From CAVRUD01 sp963724285 (lineage in GTDB: Bacteria; Chloroflexota; Chloroflexia; Thermomicrobiales; UBA6265): a stretch of 64,000 nucleotides of DNA. The position numbers and the translations under genes are program-made. Below, in pieces: positions 8,352-18,235 of this stretch. The stretch is taken from positions 451,584 through 515,583 of the forward strand of contig CAVRUD010000030.1 in the NCBI GenBank assembly GCA_963724285.1. Reading direction: 5' to 3'. The number at the start of each line of letters is the position of its first letter. The stretch's first letter is position 1. The notes beneath the pieces were generated by a model that saw only the letters and a list, made by a program, of their open reading frames with translations, searched no databases and was not told the DNA's origin.

Positions 8352-8828
8352 ATGACTGCAGCAGCGATCGCCACGGATCGGCCACGGACGTTGACGACCG
8401 GCCATGTTGGCCTGAACGTCAGCGATCTTGACCGCTCTCGCACGTTCTACGAGCAGGTTTTCGGCTTTACGACGGTCGGCCTATCGGAGGAGGAGGGACG
8501 GTCGTTTGCGTTTCTGGGCGACGGCGACCGCCTAGTCCTGACCCTGTGGCAGCAGTCCGATGGCCGGTTCTCGGCCGCGACCCCGGGGCTCCATCACCTC
8601 TCGTTCAAGGTCGATTCGATCGCCGAGGTGTGGGCCTTCGAGGAGCGGCTGCGCTCGTCTGGCAGGGAACCGCTACATGGCGGCATCGTCCCGCACGCCG
8701 AAGGCGCGGACTCGGGCGGAATCTTCTTCGAGGATCCGGACGGCATCCGTCTCGAAATCTTCGCCCCAAGCGGCGCAGGTGAGCACACGGCGCCGACGAC
8801 CGGCGCGCCGACATGCGGCTTCTTCTAG
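8352..8828 (+). CDS. VOC family (glyoxalase-like) protein
   Basis: A 158-residue protein with one vicinal-oxygen-chelate domain: VGLNVSDLDRSRTFYEQVFG at the start, GLHHLSFKVDSI in the middle, and the metal-ligand stretch GIFFEDPDGIRLEIFAP at the end. ATG 8352 follows AGAGGA. The family includes glyoxalases, ring-cleaving dioxygenases and antibiotic-binding proteins, and nothing here fixes the substrate. Divergent from the CGNR regulator and followed by a PPOX-type gene 60 bases later. Confidence 0.88.
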   Translation: MTAAAIATDRPRTLTTGHVGLNVSDLDRSRTFYEQVFGFTTVGLSEEEGRSFAFLGDGDRLVLTLWQQSDGRFSAATPGLHHLSFKVDSIAEVWAFEERLRSSGREPLHGGIVPHAEGADSGGIFFEDPDGIRLEIFAPSGAGEHTAPTTGAPTCGFF

Positions 8829-8888
8829 CACGCTCCCCGGCTCTCCAAACCTCACGCACCGGATTCCGCGAAGGGATGCCAACCCACT

Positions 8889-9797
8889 ATGACGACGACC
8901 TACCATCCCGGCGAACGCGCGGTGCAGACTATGGCGGGCGTCCGCGCTCAGGCCGACCGCACCGGCGGAATGCTCCGCGAGACCATTCCGCTGGCCGCGG
9001 CCGAGTTCATCGCCCGTCAGCCGATCGTCTTTCTGGCCACCATCGCCCAGGACCGTGTCTGGGCATCGGCGGTCTTCGGCCCGGCGGGTTTTGCCCGGGC
9101 GATCGACGACCGATCGTTGCGGATCGATGTGCTTCCCATAGACGGGGATCCTGCCGGGAGCGGATTGGTTCCTGGCTCGGCGGTTGGGCTGCTCGGGATC
9201 GAGCCAGCCAGCCGCCGCCGGATGCGGATCAACGGCGTGGTGGATGCGCGCGACGACAGCGGGTTCACGCTCCGCACGGAGCAGGTCTATTCCAACTGCC
9301 CGAAGTACATCCAGGCGCGCGAATTGACATCAGCAGGGTCGCCGACCTCTCCTGAGCCGGATCGCCGGGTCGCACGGGCCGCGGCGCTGACGCCGGGCCA
9401 GATGGAGTTCATCTCCTGGGCGGATACCTTTGTGATCGCGACCGCCCATCCAACGGGCGGCGCCGATGCGTCGCACCGAGGCGGGTTACCTGGGTTTGTC
9501 CGGGTCGATGATCCCCAGACCCTATCGTTCCCAGATTACGCCGGCAACATGATGTTCCAGACACTTGGCAACCTGGCAGTCGATGCTCGGGCCAGTCTGC
9601 TCTTTCTCGATTTCGCGAGCGGGACCACCCTCCAGCTTGCCGGGAACGCCGTAGTGGATTGGGATCCGGCTGCCGCCGCCGCGTTCCCGGGCGCCCAGCG
9701 CGTCGTCCGGTTCGCGGTGGAGGCAGTGGTCGAGATCAGTGGAGCCACATCGCTGCGCTGGGGAGACCCAAGTTACTCTCCATTCAATCCCACCTGA
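8889..9797 (+). CDS. Pyridoxamine 5'-phosphate oxidase-like flavin-binding protein
   Basis: A 302-residue split-barrel protein. AAEFIARQPIVFLATIAQDR at about 40-60 and QMEFISWADTFVIATAHPTG at about 170-190 are two flavin-barrel strand sets; the second ends in HRGGLPGFVRVDD and GNMMFQTLGNLAVDARASLL, typical of PPOX-type FMN proteins. It probably binds FMN or heme in the cytosol; the reaction is unknown. Same direction as the VOC gene upstream, possibly cotranscribed. Confidence 0.85.
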   Translation: MTTTYHPGERAVQTMAGVRAQADRTGGMLRETIPLAAAEFIARQPIVFLATIAQDRVWASAVFGPAGFARAIDDRSLRIDVLPIDGDPAGSGLVPGSAVGLLGIEPASRRRMRINGVVDARDDSGFTLRTEQVYSNCPKYIQARELTSAGSPTSPEPDRRVARAAALTPGQMEFISWADTFVIATAHPTGGADASHRGGLPGFVRVDDPQTLSFPDYAGNMMFQTLGNLAVDARASLLFLDFASGTTLQLAGNAVVDWDPAAAAAFPGAQRVVRFAVEAVVEISGATSLRWGDPSYSPFNPT

Positions 9798-9819
9798 GGG
9801 AGGCGACCGCTCTAGCCTG

Positions 9820-10224
9820 CTAGCCTGAAGGAATAACGGCCGTCACGCGGATTTCCACACGCATCTCAGGCAGGCCAAAGCCGGGAACGGCCAGGGCGGT
9901 CCAGATCGGCCGGTGGCGGGGCATGCGGGCCCGAAGCTCCGCGACCATCAGGCCGTAGGTGGCCTCGTCCAGGGGAAGGTGCCAGGACTCAACCTCGACG
10001 ACATCGTCCCATGTCGCCCCGGCCTCGGCCATGACCATCCCCAGGTTGTCGCAGGCACGGGCGATCTCGTCCGCCAGCGCGACCGGGAAGGCATGGTCGT
10101 CGTCCCAGCCACCCTGGCCGCTGGTTTCGACGCGGTTGCCGATCCGAACGGCCTGGGAGTAGACATACGGGGCGTCCGGGGAGCCGTCGGGAACAAATGG
10201 CGGGAAGAAAACGGGTCGATCCAT
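9820..10224 (-). CDS. RidA family protein (YjgF/YER057c/UK114)
   Basis: A 134-residue protein of the Rid superfamily, trimeric proteins that often deaminate reactive enamines/imines. VYSQAVRIGNRVETSGQGG and the terminal PEMRVEIRVTAVIP match the fold; the conserved arginine near the C-terminus is present in MRVEIRV. It ends convergently 22 bases from the PPOX-like gene. Subgroup and substrate are not evident. Confidence 0.88.
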   Translation of the reverse strand: MDRPVFFPPFVPDGSPDAPYVYSQAVRIGNRVETSGQGGWDDDHAFPVALADEIARACDNLGMVMAEAGATWDDVVEVESWHLPLDEATYGLMVAELRARMPRHRPIWTALAVPGFGLPEMRVEIRVTAVIPSG

Positions 10225-10565
10225 TGGACGTTCCTCAGTTAGGAAGGGTTGACCGAGGCGCGCGATCGGAGCATCGCGCCGATCCTCGTCAGCCGCCGCA
10301 CGGCTCCTGCCATCACCCTTGGTCCAGCCTCTCTATACCGTCCTTTTCCCTGCCCGTCTCCATGCCTTCCCGTCTCCCCGGATCGCCTAGTCCATTGCTC
10401 CCGCCCGTATAATCGACGCACAACCCAGACGTCGGTAGCGCCACCGGTGAGACACCGAACACGCCCGCCGCGCGTTTCGACCGGTAGACGACCGGTGGCA
10501 ACCTTCCTCCCCAGCTCGCGACCCGTTGCCTGCCTGCCTTCACCTTCCCGTAAAGGCGTTCGGCT

Positions 10566-11577
10566 ATGGCCCGCTCGCAGTCCCCGCGCCCACTCCGGGT
10601 GATCGTCCGCACCGTTCTGGCGACACCGATGGTGATCGCCTTGCTGGCCGCGGGCGGCGTTACGGCGGTCCTCGCCTATTTCGCCCTGCCGAGTTCCAGA
10701 ATCGACGACCAGCGCACCATCTTTGAAGGGACCGAGTTCGCCGCGCCGACGACGATCTCCCTCGCCGGCGACCACACACCAACAGCCACGATCCGCCCGA
10801 CGCTGGAACCGTTCGTGTTGGAGGAGGACGAAGATCCGACCGCGACGCCGGAGCGAGATCGACGCGCACCCGCAACGCGGACACGGGCGCCGGCCCAAAG
10901 CGACTCCGAAGCGGACGACACCCGGAACACACCCACCCCCAGGTCCACGCCCCGGTCCGGAACGGTGGCATTCCTCCGCCGGACCGAGCCGACAGTTGTC
11001 GCCGCGGCCCCGGTCACCACGCGGCAGTCATCCGCGGCGCCTGAGCCAGTCGCGACCCTGCCGCCCGTACAGCCGAGTCCGAACCCCGCAGTCGCTCGGT
11101 CCGCGACGGCAACGCTTCTCCCGAGTGTCCCGTTCGAGCCGACGATCAACGCCATCACCGGACCCGCCGGCGACCACAGCGCCCCGGCCATCGCCCGCGC
11201 CGCCCACTCCGCGCGTGGCGCCCCCGACTTCGCCGCCGCCACCACCCGCAACCGCCACCCCGGAACCAACACGCACGCCCATTCCAACCGCGACGCCACG
11301 TCCACCGGCCCCGACACCAACGCAATTCCCGCCGACCTCAACGCCCATCGTACTGGCGACCCCAACCACGGCCCCGACCAGTACACCGGCGGCGACCGCA
11401 ATCCCGCGCCCGACACGCACGCCTCGCGCGACGGCGACCCCGGAGGCCACCGCCATCCCAAGTGCGGAGCCGACCGCAACCGAGGCTCCCACCCCGACAG
11501 AAGTCGACCTGCCGCCCGATGGCGAGAACCCGGACGAAGAACCCGGCCGCGACGGCACGGAGGCGACCGACTCGTGA
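10566..11577 (+). CDS. Membrane-anchored protein with long Pro/Thr-rich tail, one frameshift
   Basis: Not a recognised family. Residues about 15-40 (VRTVLATPMVIALLAAGGV then TAVLAYFAL) form one transmembrane or signal-anchor segment; the rest is low complexity, rich in Pro, Thr, Ala and Ser with acidic patches such as EEDEDPTATPERD. From about 11160-11230 the sensible frame shifts by one base into repeats like PTPTATPRPPAPTPT. It ends PDEEPGRDGTEATDS at 11577. Such tails usually cross or decorate the cell wall. The next gene (kinase) starts 50 bases later. Confidence 0.6.
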
Positions 11578-11626
11578 CCCTCGCGAAGGTTACAGCGACG
11601 CGCGATCTGGCCATCCCGACCGCATC

Positions 11627-12517
11627 GTGGTGACCCGCGATGCGGATGCCTCATCGAAGCTGCTGGCCCAGGTCGACGAGGCCTGGCCCGGCTTGATCCC
11701 GGCTGGTGCGGCAGTACGGTCCACTCGTGGTCAGTTCAACGATGTCCTGATCGTTGACGATGTGCTTGTATTCCGGCATCCGCGGACCGCCGCTGCCGCC
11801 AAGACGCTCCAGACGGAGGTCGACCTCCTGCGCACCCTCCAGGGGCGACTGTCGCTGCCTGTCCCCAACCCGGTGTTCGTCCAATGCGGAGCGGGCTCAT
11901 CCGAACGCGGGATCGCCGGCTACCGCTTACTGCCCGGCGAGCCGCTGACCCGGGAGACCGTCGCCAGCCGCACGCCTGTCGAGATTGCTCACGTCGCCGG
12001 GCAGATCGCCGGGTTTCTGCGGGATCTCCACGCAATCCCGGCGAACGACCTGCCCGCAATCCCCACCGCCGACTCCCCGGCCGATTGGGCGAACCTGTTC
12101 GCGAGTTTCAGAGCGGAACTGTTCACCTTCATGCGCCCGGACGCCCGCGCCACCGTCGCCGCGTCCTTCGCGGAGTTCCTGGGCACCGCGGGCAATGCTG
12201 GGTTTTCGCCGGTGCTGCGGCACGGCGATCTGGGCGGCGAGAACATCCGCTACGATCCGGCCACCAACCGGGTAACCGGGATCATCGACTTCGGCTCGGC
12301 GGCCATGGGCGACCCGGCCGTCGATCTGGCGGCCCTATCCTGGTACGGCGACGCATTTGTCGCAGCCCTGTCGAACGGCTATCCAGCCTTCGCCGATCCC
12401 GGGGTCCGCTCGCGGGCCGCGTTCTACCGAAGCACCCACGCCCTGCAACAGGCGCTGTGGGCGATCCGGGCGGGGGATGCCGATGAGTTTGAGGACGGGA
12501 TAGCGGCGTACCGGTGA
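11627..12517 (+). CDS. APH-family phosphotransferase (aminoglycoside/choline kinase-like)
   Basis: About 296 residues. The kinase-like fold is shown by the nucleotide-binding lobe (FNDVLIVDDVLVFRHPR), the catalytic loop LRHGDLGGENIRYD and the metal-binding loop GIIDFGSAAMGDPAVDLA. The GTG at 11627 (or 11630) is the best start I can see; upstream sequence in this frame overlaps the previous gene's tail and is not family-like. Members phosphorylate aminoglycosides, choline, homoserine or other small molecules. Drug resistance should not be assumed without the true substrate. Confidence 0.8.
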   Translation: MVTRDADASSKLLAQVDEAWPGLIPAGAAVRSTRGQFNDVLIVDDVLVFRHPRTAAAAKTLQTEVDLLRTLQGRLSLPVPNPVFVQCGAGSSERGIAGYRLLPGEPLTRETVASRTPVEIAHVAGQIAGFLRDLHAIPANDLPAIPTADSPADWANLFASFRAELFTFMRPDARATVAASFAEFLGTAGNAGFSPVLRHGDLGGENIRYDPATNRVTGIIDFGSAAMGDPAVDLAALSWYGDAFVAALSNGYPAFADPGVRSRAAFYRSTHALQQALWAIRAGDADEFEDGIAAYR

Positions 12518-13021
12518 AAAGTGACGGACGGCGGTCGGCGGTCGGCGGTCGGAGGAAGAACCCCCTAACCCCCGGCCCCCTTCCCCCCGCTGCGACAGGG
12601 GGAAGGGGGAGACGCACGGCCCTCACCCCCCGGACCCTCTCCCTTGACGAGGGAGAGGGGGACCGTCTGCTAGGGAGTGGTGGCCGGTTCGGGCGGTCGA
12701 TGGCCTAGTGGTCCGCGATAGGCGCTGCGACCCGACCCCGCGTGGTTTGGGGTCCGGGAGCGCTGGATTCTGGGTCTGCTGCGACCGGCGGATCTCGCCG
12801 GGAGCACGGGTGCCCCGGGGCCTGGATGACGGCTGGACCCGAGCCGGGCGGGGTGGTGCGCTGCCCAGGCCCGCGCCCCCGCCGGGCGTGCCGCTCGCTG
12901 ACCAATATAGATCATTTGTTCTATTGTCAATGGGCATGAGGGCATGATGCACCGCCTGACGCCTCTCTCCACCGGGGGCTGGGGTATAGGGGGGTAGAGG
13001 GTGAGGTCTCGTTCTCCTGGT
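12518..13021. repeat. Intergenic region made of GC-rich hairpin repeats
   Basis: No gene was seen. It contains a short tandem (GGTCGGC units near 12533-12552), a long hairpin CCCCCTTCCCCC (12576-12587) against 12598-12609, and a second hairpin CCCTCTCCC (12635-12643) against 12651-12659. A C/G-rich block near 12965-13005 may be a further degenerate arm. The two hairpins resemble dispersed repeats found between genes in Chloroflexi and may act as terminators for the kinase gene. Confidence 0.6.
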
Positions 13022-13567
13022 CTAGGCCTCTGGGGACGCGAACGGGGTTGCGAATGGGTCGTAGACTTCGACCCAGACGACGAAGGTCAGGCGCTCCGTG
13101 CCGACCCGGCCGGTGACTTCCCAGCAGCCCTGGGTGGGGAAGCTGATGCCGGAGACCTGGAAGCCGGAGTCGCCGTAGCCGTCGGGGACCTCCGCGATGA
13201 GCGGCTTGGCGCGGGCGTCGAGACGGCGGCCCTCGATCGTCAGGTCGCCGGGGATATAGCGCCACCAGGCCCATTTCAACCCGGCGATCGAGCCGTCGTC
13301 CTGGACGTGGTCGTCGTAGGCCGGCATGACGACGCCTTCCTCGCCCCACATCCAGACGTTCGTCCACAGGGCATCGTTGCCGTAGCCGCCTTCACCGCGC
13401 CCGGCCACCGTCTCCCCGGACGGCGGATTGTTGCCGTTGGGCTCGGTCACCGGGCAGGCTTGGTCGTCGGCTGGAGTCGCGTCGGAAGCGCCCCCATCCG
13501 TGAGGGAGACGGCCATCAGGGAAAACAGCAGCACGGCTCCCAGCCAAACCAACCAGTAGCGCTTCAC
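13022..13567 (-). CDS. Uncharacterised exported protein
   Basis: About 181 residues. A signal or anchor segment KRYWLVWLGAVLLFSLMAV precedes an acidic, Ser/Thr/Pro-rich stretch with one cysteine, CPVTEPNGNNPP. The globular part reads LKWAWWRYIPGDLTIEGRRL, then VPDGYGDSGFQ and GCWEVTGRVG; two cysteines may pair. GTG at 13567 is preceded by GGAGGG at 6 bases, so I prefer it to the ATG nine codons upstream. Proteins with the PWWR..LTIEGRRLD..PDGYG..GCWEVTG pattern are known as uncharacterised secreted proteins; no activity can be named. Confidence 0.75.
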   Translation of the reverse strand: MKRYWLVWLGAVLLFSLMAVSLTDGGASDATPADDQACPVTEPNGNNPPSGETVAGRGEGGYGNDALWTNVWMWGEEGVVMPAYDDHVQDDGSIAGLKWAWWRYIPGDLTIEGRRLDARAKPLIAEVPDGYGDSGFQVSGISFPTQGCWEVTGRVGTERLTFVVWVEVYDPFATPFASPEA

Positions 13568-13658
13568 GATCAGCCCTCCGCCGACCTTCGCCATCAGCAG
13601 CTCGCGTTCTGCTGGTGATACAAGCGAACGGGTACGGAGGTTCCACCGTCGCTCGGCA

Positions 13659-14731
13659 CTAACCGGCGGCGAGGGTCAACCCGGGGTCGTTGCCGGCGGC
13701 GGCCATCGCCAGGAAGACGCCTTCGACCAGCCCGTAGGCGCCGGCCAGCATCATGTCGCCGTGGGGAGCGGCTTCGTGGTAGCCGAGCGGGCGGGCGATG
13801 CGGCGGTTCGGGCCGGTCAGGGCGACGAAGTCGAACGGTCCTGCCTCGGCGTAGGCGGGATCGAGGGCGGCGCCGTGACCGTCGAAGTCGCGCCGGAAGC
13901 CCTCGGTGTCGATGGTGCCTGTGCGCAACCTGCCGATCAGGTCGGCGATGATTGCGGCGGTAATCCCGCCGGTGTGGTGCTCGAACAGGCCGTAGAGCCG
14001 CCTGCCCCGCACCAGCACCGCGAAGGTGTGCATGTTGCCGACGTTGACCAGGATCGCGCCGCTGGTGTGGACCGCCTCGGCGACGATCGGATCGCCCAGC
14101 GCCCCGAGCACGGCCGCCGCGCCGGTATCCATCAGGTAGACTCCCGGCACCGTCTGCGCCAGGGCCGCCATGCGCGTCATCCCCTCGGGGGCATCGCGGT
14201 AGACCATTCCAGCGAGATCCCCGCCACCTGCCAATAACCCCTGAAGGTAGTCAAACCGGACCTCGTTATTGCCCGCTCCTGGGCCGGTACCCATGGTCTT
14301 GTACCGCCACGGCGACGACCTGGGGCACGGTCAGGCCAAACTGGCTCCAGCGCCCCCGCCAGGGCAGCCAGGTCGATATCCGTCAGATCGACGACCACCG
14401 CCTCCGTCGGGGGCTCCTCCTGAATGACGACGCCCAGCGCCGCAACCCGGGACGGGTCGTTGTGCAGGGTCCGGCCGGCGTCGGCCTTCGCGGTCACCGG
14501 CAGCCCGGCGGCGAGGTGATCCTTGACCGCGTCGCTCGAGGCCCCGCCGCCCATCAGCGTGCCGGTCAGGTGGAGCGGCTTGCCCGCCGCCGTCGCCGCC
14601 CGGACGCGCCCGGCCACGATCTGGGTCTGCGAGGGCAGCACCAGCTTGGGGCAGTTCTCGACCGGCTTTCCGCTCTCATAGAGCAGGATGTCCTGGGTTC
14701 CGGCGCCAACATCGATCGCGAGTATCCGCAC
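13659..14731 (-). CDS. DUF1786 family protein (sugar-kinase/actin-like fold), frameshifted
   Basis: The N-terminal part has the ATPase-like start RILAIDVGAGTQDILLYE and HLTGTLMGGGASSDAVK. The C-terminal part has YLMDTGAAAVLGAL, ILVNVGNMHTFAVL and HHTGGITAAIIADLI. Pfam calls this family a putative pyruvate formate-lyase activating enzyme, but the sequence looks like an ASKHA nucleotide-binding protein; its role is unknown. The frame breaks near 14300-14345: LEPVW must continue through FGLTVPQVVAV to GAGNNEVRFDYLQG. GTG 14731 follows GAGAAGG and is my preferred start. Confidence 0.75.
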
Positions 14732-14973
14732 GGTGCCCTTCTCTACGTGATCGATCAACGTTACCAACTTGCCCCGAAGGTGCGTGAACCGTCATCTGCC
14801 ACCCATCCACGCCGCGTAGGGACGATACATGCTTCGCCCCGCTCCCAGGACGGCATTCCCTCCCCGATCCCGTGTGACCGGCAACCGGACGCGGCAGGCC
14901 TCGCCCTTACGGAAGCGCACGGCGGTGATTCAGCCTTGGCAGACCATTGGAGCGGAGCAAGACCACCAATAGT

Positions 14974-15390
14974 TCAGAGATCGATTCCGACCCCCGGCCA
15001 TTGGTCGGGTTTGCCGGAGACATCGACGACGATGCCGTCCGGGTCCTCGACCTTGAATGACTCGCTCGGTGATGTGGCCGGGTCGTAGGGTTTGCCGGCG
15101 TCGACGCCGTCCCAGATGATCTCGAAGCCCAGATCCTGGAACCGGCGGGCGGCGGCCGACAGGTCATCTACTTGGACCCCGACGTGCAGGTAGTCGAGCA
15201 TCCCGGAGACGTGCGCCGGCCGTTCCGCTCCCCCATGCTGGAAGACGCGGAAGTTGTGCACGCCGTCGGTCAGGTCGCAGCTCTTGTCGGTCTCGCCGAC
15301 GACGTGCAGCCCGAGCGCATCGCGCCAGAAGCGCAGGGTCTCCGGCAGATTCGTGGCCCGCACGCCAACGTGAACGAGGGTGGAGCTCAT
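14974..15390 (-). CDS. VOC family protein
   Basis: A 138-residue single-domain glyoxalase/bleomycin-resistance fold protein: LVHVGVRATNLPETLRFWRD at the N-terminus, MLDYLHVGVQVDDL mid-way and FKVEDPDGIVVDVSG at the C-terminus, where the metal ligand would sit. It lies 240 bases beyond the DUF1786 gene, same strand. Its 5' side faces a truncated transporter gene, so the original neighbourhood upstream was probably rearranged. Confidence 0.88.
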   Translation of the reverse strand: MSSTLVHVGVRATNLPETLRFWRDALGLHVVGETDKSCDLTDGVHNFRVFQHGGAERPAHVSGMLDYLHVGVQVDDLSAAARRFQDLGFEIIWDGVDAGKPYDPATSPSESFKVEDPDGIVVDVSGKPDQWPGVGIDL

Positions 15391-15489
15391 GGCAAGGCGC
15401 TCCTTCGCCGATCTGTTCGGGCCCCGGTCGGGCCTCGCGTCGATTCGATGGGAAGGATTGTAGCGCCGCTGGTTTGTGCTCGTCTCATC

Positions 15490-16127
15490 AGGGTCCTTTC
15501 CATAGGGCGGTCGACATCGTCCACACGCCCATCGAGTTCCCGGAGATTCCCGAAAGCCCCAACCTGAAGAAGTACGAGTACGACCCTGAGAAGGCGCGAG
15601 CGCTGCTCGAATCCGGCGGCTGGGATCCGAACCAGGTCATTCGCTGGGCCGTCGCCCAGGTCCCCGCGGACGAGGCCGGGCTGGCTTACTACGCGGCGAT
15701 CAACGGCTACTGGGAAGAGGTCGGCGTCAAGGCGGACTTCCAGGTCTTCGGGCAGGACTCCACCGTGCTCTGGGCCCCGGACTGGGACTTCGATCTCTAC
15801 CCGAGCTCCTACCCGATCGGCCTGCCGGAGGCGGTCGCCGTCCACTTCGATCCGCGCCGCGCGAGCTACGTCTCCTCGGGCTTCGACACGCCGGAGTTCA
15901 CCGCCCTCTGGGACCAGGCCTACCGCGAGCATCCGGAAGAGGAGATGACTGCGATCATCCACCAACTCCAGGAGTACATGGCGGAAGAGGCGCTGGGTCT
16001 GATGATCGTCCGATCGCCCGATATCTGGGCGATCGATAAGCGCGTCCACGAACTCATCCCGAACTATTTCCCCTACGAGTACGACCTGTACGACTGGGAG
16101 CTGGAGAAGGTGTGGGTCGACGAGTAG
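15490..16127 (+). pseudogene. C-terminal remnant of a peptide/nickel-type ABC binding protein (family 5)
   Basis: Only the last ~210 residues of a ~550-residue solute-binding protein remain: YEYDPEKARALLESGGWDP, GYWEEVGVKADFQVFG and the final VHELIPNYFPYEYDLYDWEL. The lobe I domain, signal peptide and start are absent; recognisable sequence begins about 15500, about 110 bases from the divergent VOC start. It is the 5' gene of a permease operon (next genes DppB/DppC-like), so the operon has lost its binding-protein front end and probably its promoter. Without a signal peptide the product cannot be exported. Confidence 0.8.
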
Positions 16128-16145
16128 AGGGTATGTCGTGCTCTG

Positions 16146-16294
16146 CCGCCCCCATCCCGCCGTCGTAGGGGAGGGTCCCGTGCCCTCCCATGCCCGAAGG
16201 GCATAACGAAAGGCGGCGTTGGGCAACGGCGTTATCGTCCTGCGGACGATGGGAGGGCACGGGACCCTCCCCTACGACGGCGGGATGGGGGCGG
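16146..16294. repeat. Palindromic repeat family, copy B (46-base perfect arms)
   Basis: A 149-base element whose arms 16146-16191 and 16249-16294 are perfect inverted repeats. The 57-base centre holds smaller hairpins (GCCC-GAA-GGGC, CGTCC-TGC-GGACG) and ATAAC..GTTAT pairs. It lies between the binding-protein remnant and the permease gene. Relatives: 7094-7200 and 23843-23964. Confidence 0.9.
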
Positions 16295-16348
16295 GCTGGT
16301 CGACGTGGATCGACCGCCCGCTCCGTCCAGTCCGAAGGGGTCTCGCCC

Positions 16349-17304
16349 GTGCGCCAGTATCTGACACGCCGATTGCTGTTGATTCCGGTGCTTGTCATCG
16401 GCATCACGCTGCTCGACTTTGTCTTCATCAATTTGACGCCGGGCGATCCCGTGACGGCGATCGTCAACCCGAACGAACTCGTCGGACTGGACCCGGCGGC
16501 GGTCGAGGCACGCCGCGAAGCGCTGGGGTTGAACAAGCCGATCCTGGTTCGCTACGGGATCTGGCTGAAGGAGATGGCCACCGGGGATCTCGGCTACTCG
16601 ATGGTCAAGTCGCAGCCGGTTGCGACCTGCTGTGGGATGGACTTAAGAACACCGTGCTGCTGATGACGCTCTCGCTGATCCTCAGCGCGGTTGTCGGCAT
16701 CGTCTTCGGGATTCTGTCCGCGCTGCGCCCGCATTCGTGGGTTGACTACATGCTGACGACCTTCGCCTTTGTCGGCGTGGGGATGCCGAGCTTTTTCTTC
16801 GCACTCATCCTGATCTTGTTCGGCTCGCTCAAGTTCGGCTGGTTTCCGACATCGGGCCTTCTCACGCCGGGCGATGGCTCGATCCCCGACCGGGCGCAGT
16901 ACGTGGTCCTGCCCTTGATCGCCCTGTCGATCAACGGGGCCGGCAGCATCATGCGCTATATGCGCTCCGGCCTGATCGAGGTGATGCACGAGGACTACGT
17001 CACCACCGCACGGGCGAAGGGGCTTAAGGCGTCGGCGGTGGTCCTGCGCCACGCGGTCCGGAACGCGCTGCTGCCGATCGTCACGATCCTCGGCATGTAC
17101 ATTCCTGCGCTCTTCAGCGGCGCGGTCATCATCGAGACGATCTTCAGCATTCCCGGCATCGGCATGGCCCTGGTGAGCGCGATGAACACGAAGGATTACC
17201 CGGTCATCATGGGCGGCATCCTCATGACCGGCGTCCTCGTCCTCGTCAGCAGCCTGCTGGCCGACATCGCCTACGCGTTCGTCGATCCGCGCATTCGCTA
17301 TTAG
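16349..17304 (+). CDS. ABC transporter permease, DppB/OppB type, one frameshift
   Basis: About 318 residues, inner membrane. The start VRQYLTRRLLLIPVLVIGIT is the classic DppB N-terminus (GTG 16349 after GAAGGGG). The EAA loop RSGLIEVMHEDYVTTARAKG, the contact site for the ATPase, is intact, followed by VVLRHAVRNALLPIVT. The frame breaks near 16620 (SMVKSQPV, then DLLWDGLKNTVLL). Partner permease follows 19 bases later. Family imports di/oligopeptides or sugars; no ATPase genes are in the window. Confidence 0.9.
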
Positions 17305-17323
17305 CACCGGGAGTCGCGTTGCG

Positions 17324-18230
17324 ATGGAGGTGACGATCAAGGCCCCGGCCCAGGCCATCCCAGCGCTCGCCCAGACGACCGTCCGCAAGGGGCCAACCTT
17401 CTGGACGCGCTTCCGCCGCCACCGGCTGGCGGTGGCGGGCCTTGCGTTCATAGCGCTCCTCGTCTTCATCGCGATTTTCGCCCCATTCCTCGGCACCCAG
17501 GACCCCACCAAGACCAGTCTCTCGGCGTCGCTCGAGTCCCCGAGTCGCGAGCACTTCCTCGGCACCGACCTGACCGGCCGCGACATCTGGAGCCGGCTCG
17601 CGTACGCCGCCCGGGTCTCTTTGGTTGCCGGAATCGGCGCAACAGCGATCGCGGTGCTGATCGCCCTGGTGCTCGGCACGCTCTCCGGCTATTACGGCGG
17701 GCTGGTCGACATGGTCATCATGCGCTTCACCGACGTGATCATGTGCATCCCCAGCCTGGTCATCGTCATGGCTCTGGTGGCGGTGCTCGGTCCCGGACTT
17801 CTCAATATCGTCATCGCGATCGGGGTCCTGGAATGGACCGGTTCGACCCGGCTGCTGCGCGCCCAAATCCTGGCCGTGCGGGAGCGGGAGTACGTGATCG
17901 CCGGGCGGTGCATGGGCGCGTCCGAACAGCAGAATCATGCTGCGGCACGTCCTGCCAAACGCGTTCGCGCCGGTGCTGGTCGCCGCTACCCTGCTCGTCG
18001 CCAGCGCGATCCTCATCGAAGCATCCCTGAGCTTCCTCGGGTTTGGGATTCTGCCGCCGACATCGAGTTGGGGCGAGATGCTCAACGGGGCCAGGTCACT
18101 GACCCGCTTGCAGGAGAACCCCTGGATCTGGCTGCCGCCCGGCCTGGCGATCCTGCTGACGGTGCTGGCGATCAACTTCATCGGCGATGGATTGCGAGAC
18201 AGCCTCGATCCGAGGCAAAAGGAGAAGTAG
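17324..18230 (+). CDS. ABC transporter permease, DppC/OppC type, one frameshift
   Basis: About 300 residues. An N-terminal segment RFRRHRLAVAGLAFIALLVF leads to the first membrane helix, the periplasmic loop has FLGTDLTGRDIWSRL, and the C-terminal half has IEASLSFLGFGILPPTSSWG, diagnostic of DppC. The frame breaks near 17930: REREYVIAGRCMGASEQ in one frame continues as MLRHVLPNAFAPVLVAA in another. The literal frame after the break reads into the next gene, which would give a false fusion protein. The stop at 18228-18230 lies 5 bases before the next start. Confidence 0.9.
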
Positions 18231-18235
18231 GGGCT

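Noticed and set aside
11627..12517. Calling the APH-type kinases (11627 and 39296) antibiotic-resistance genes
   Set aside because: The fold is shared by many metabolic kinases and no resistance-specific features are visible.
12690..12770. Possible tRNA-like fold near 12690-12770
   Set aside because: No acceptor stem, T-loop consensus or anticodon arm could be fitted.
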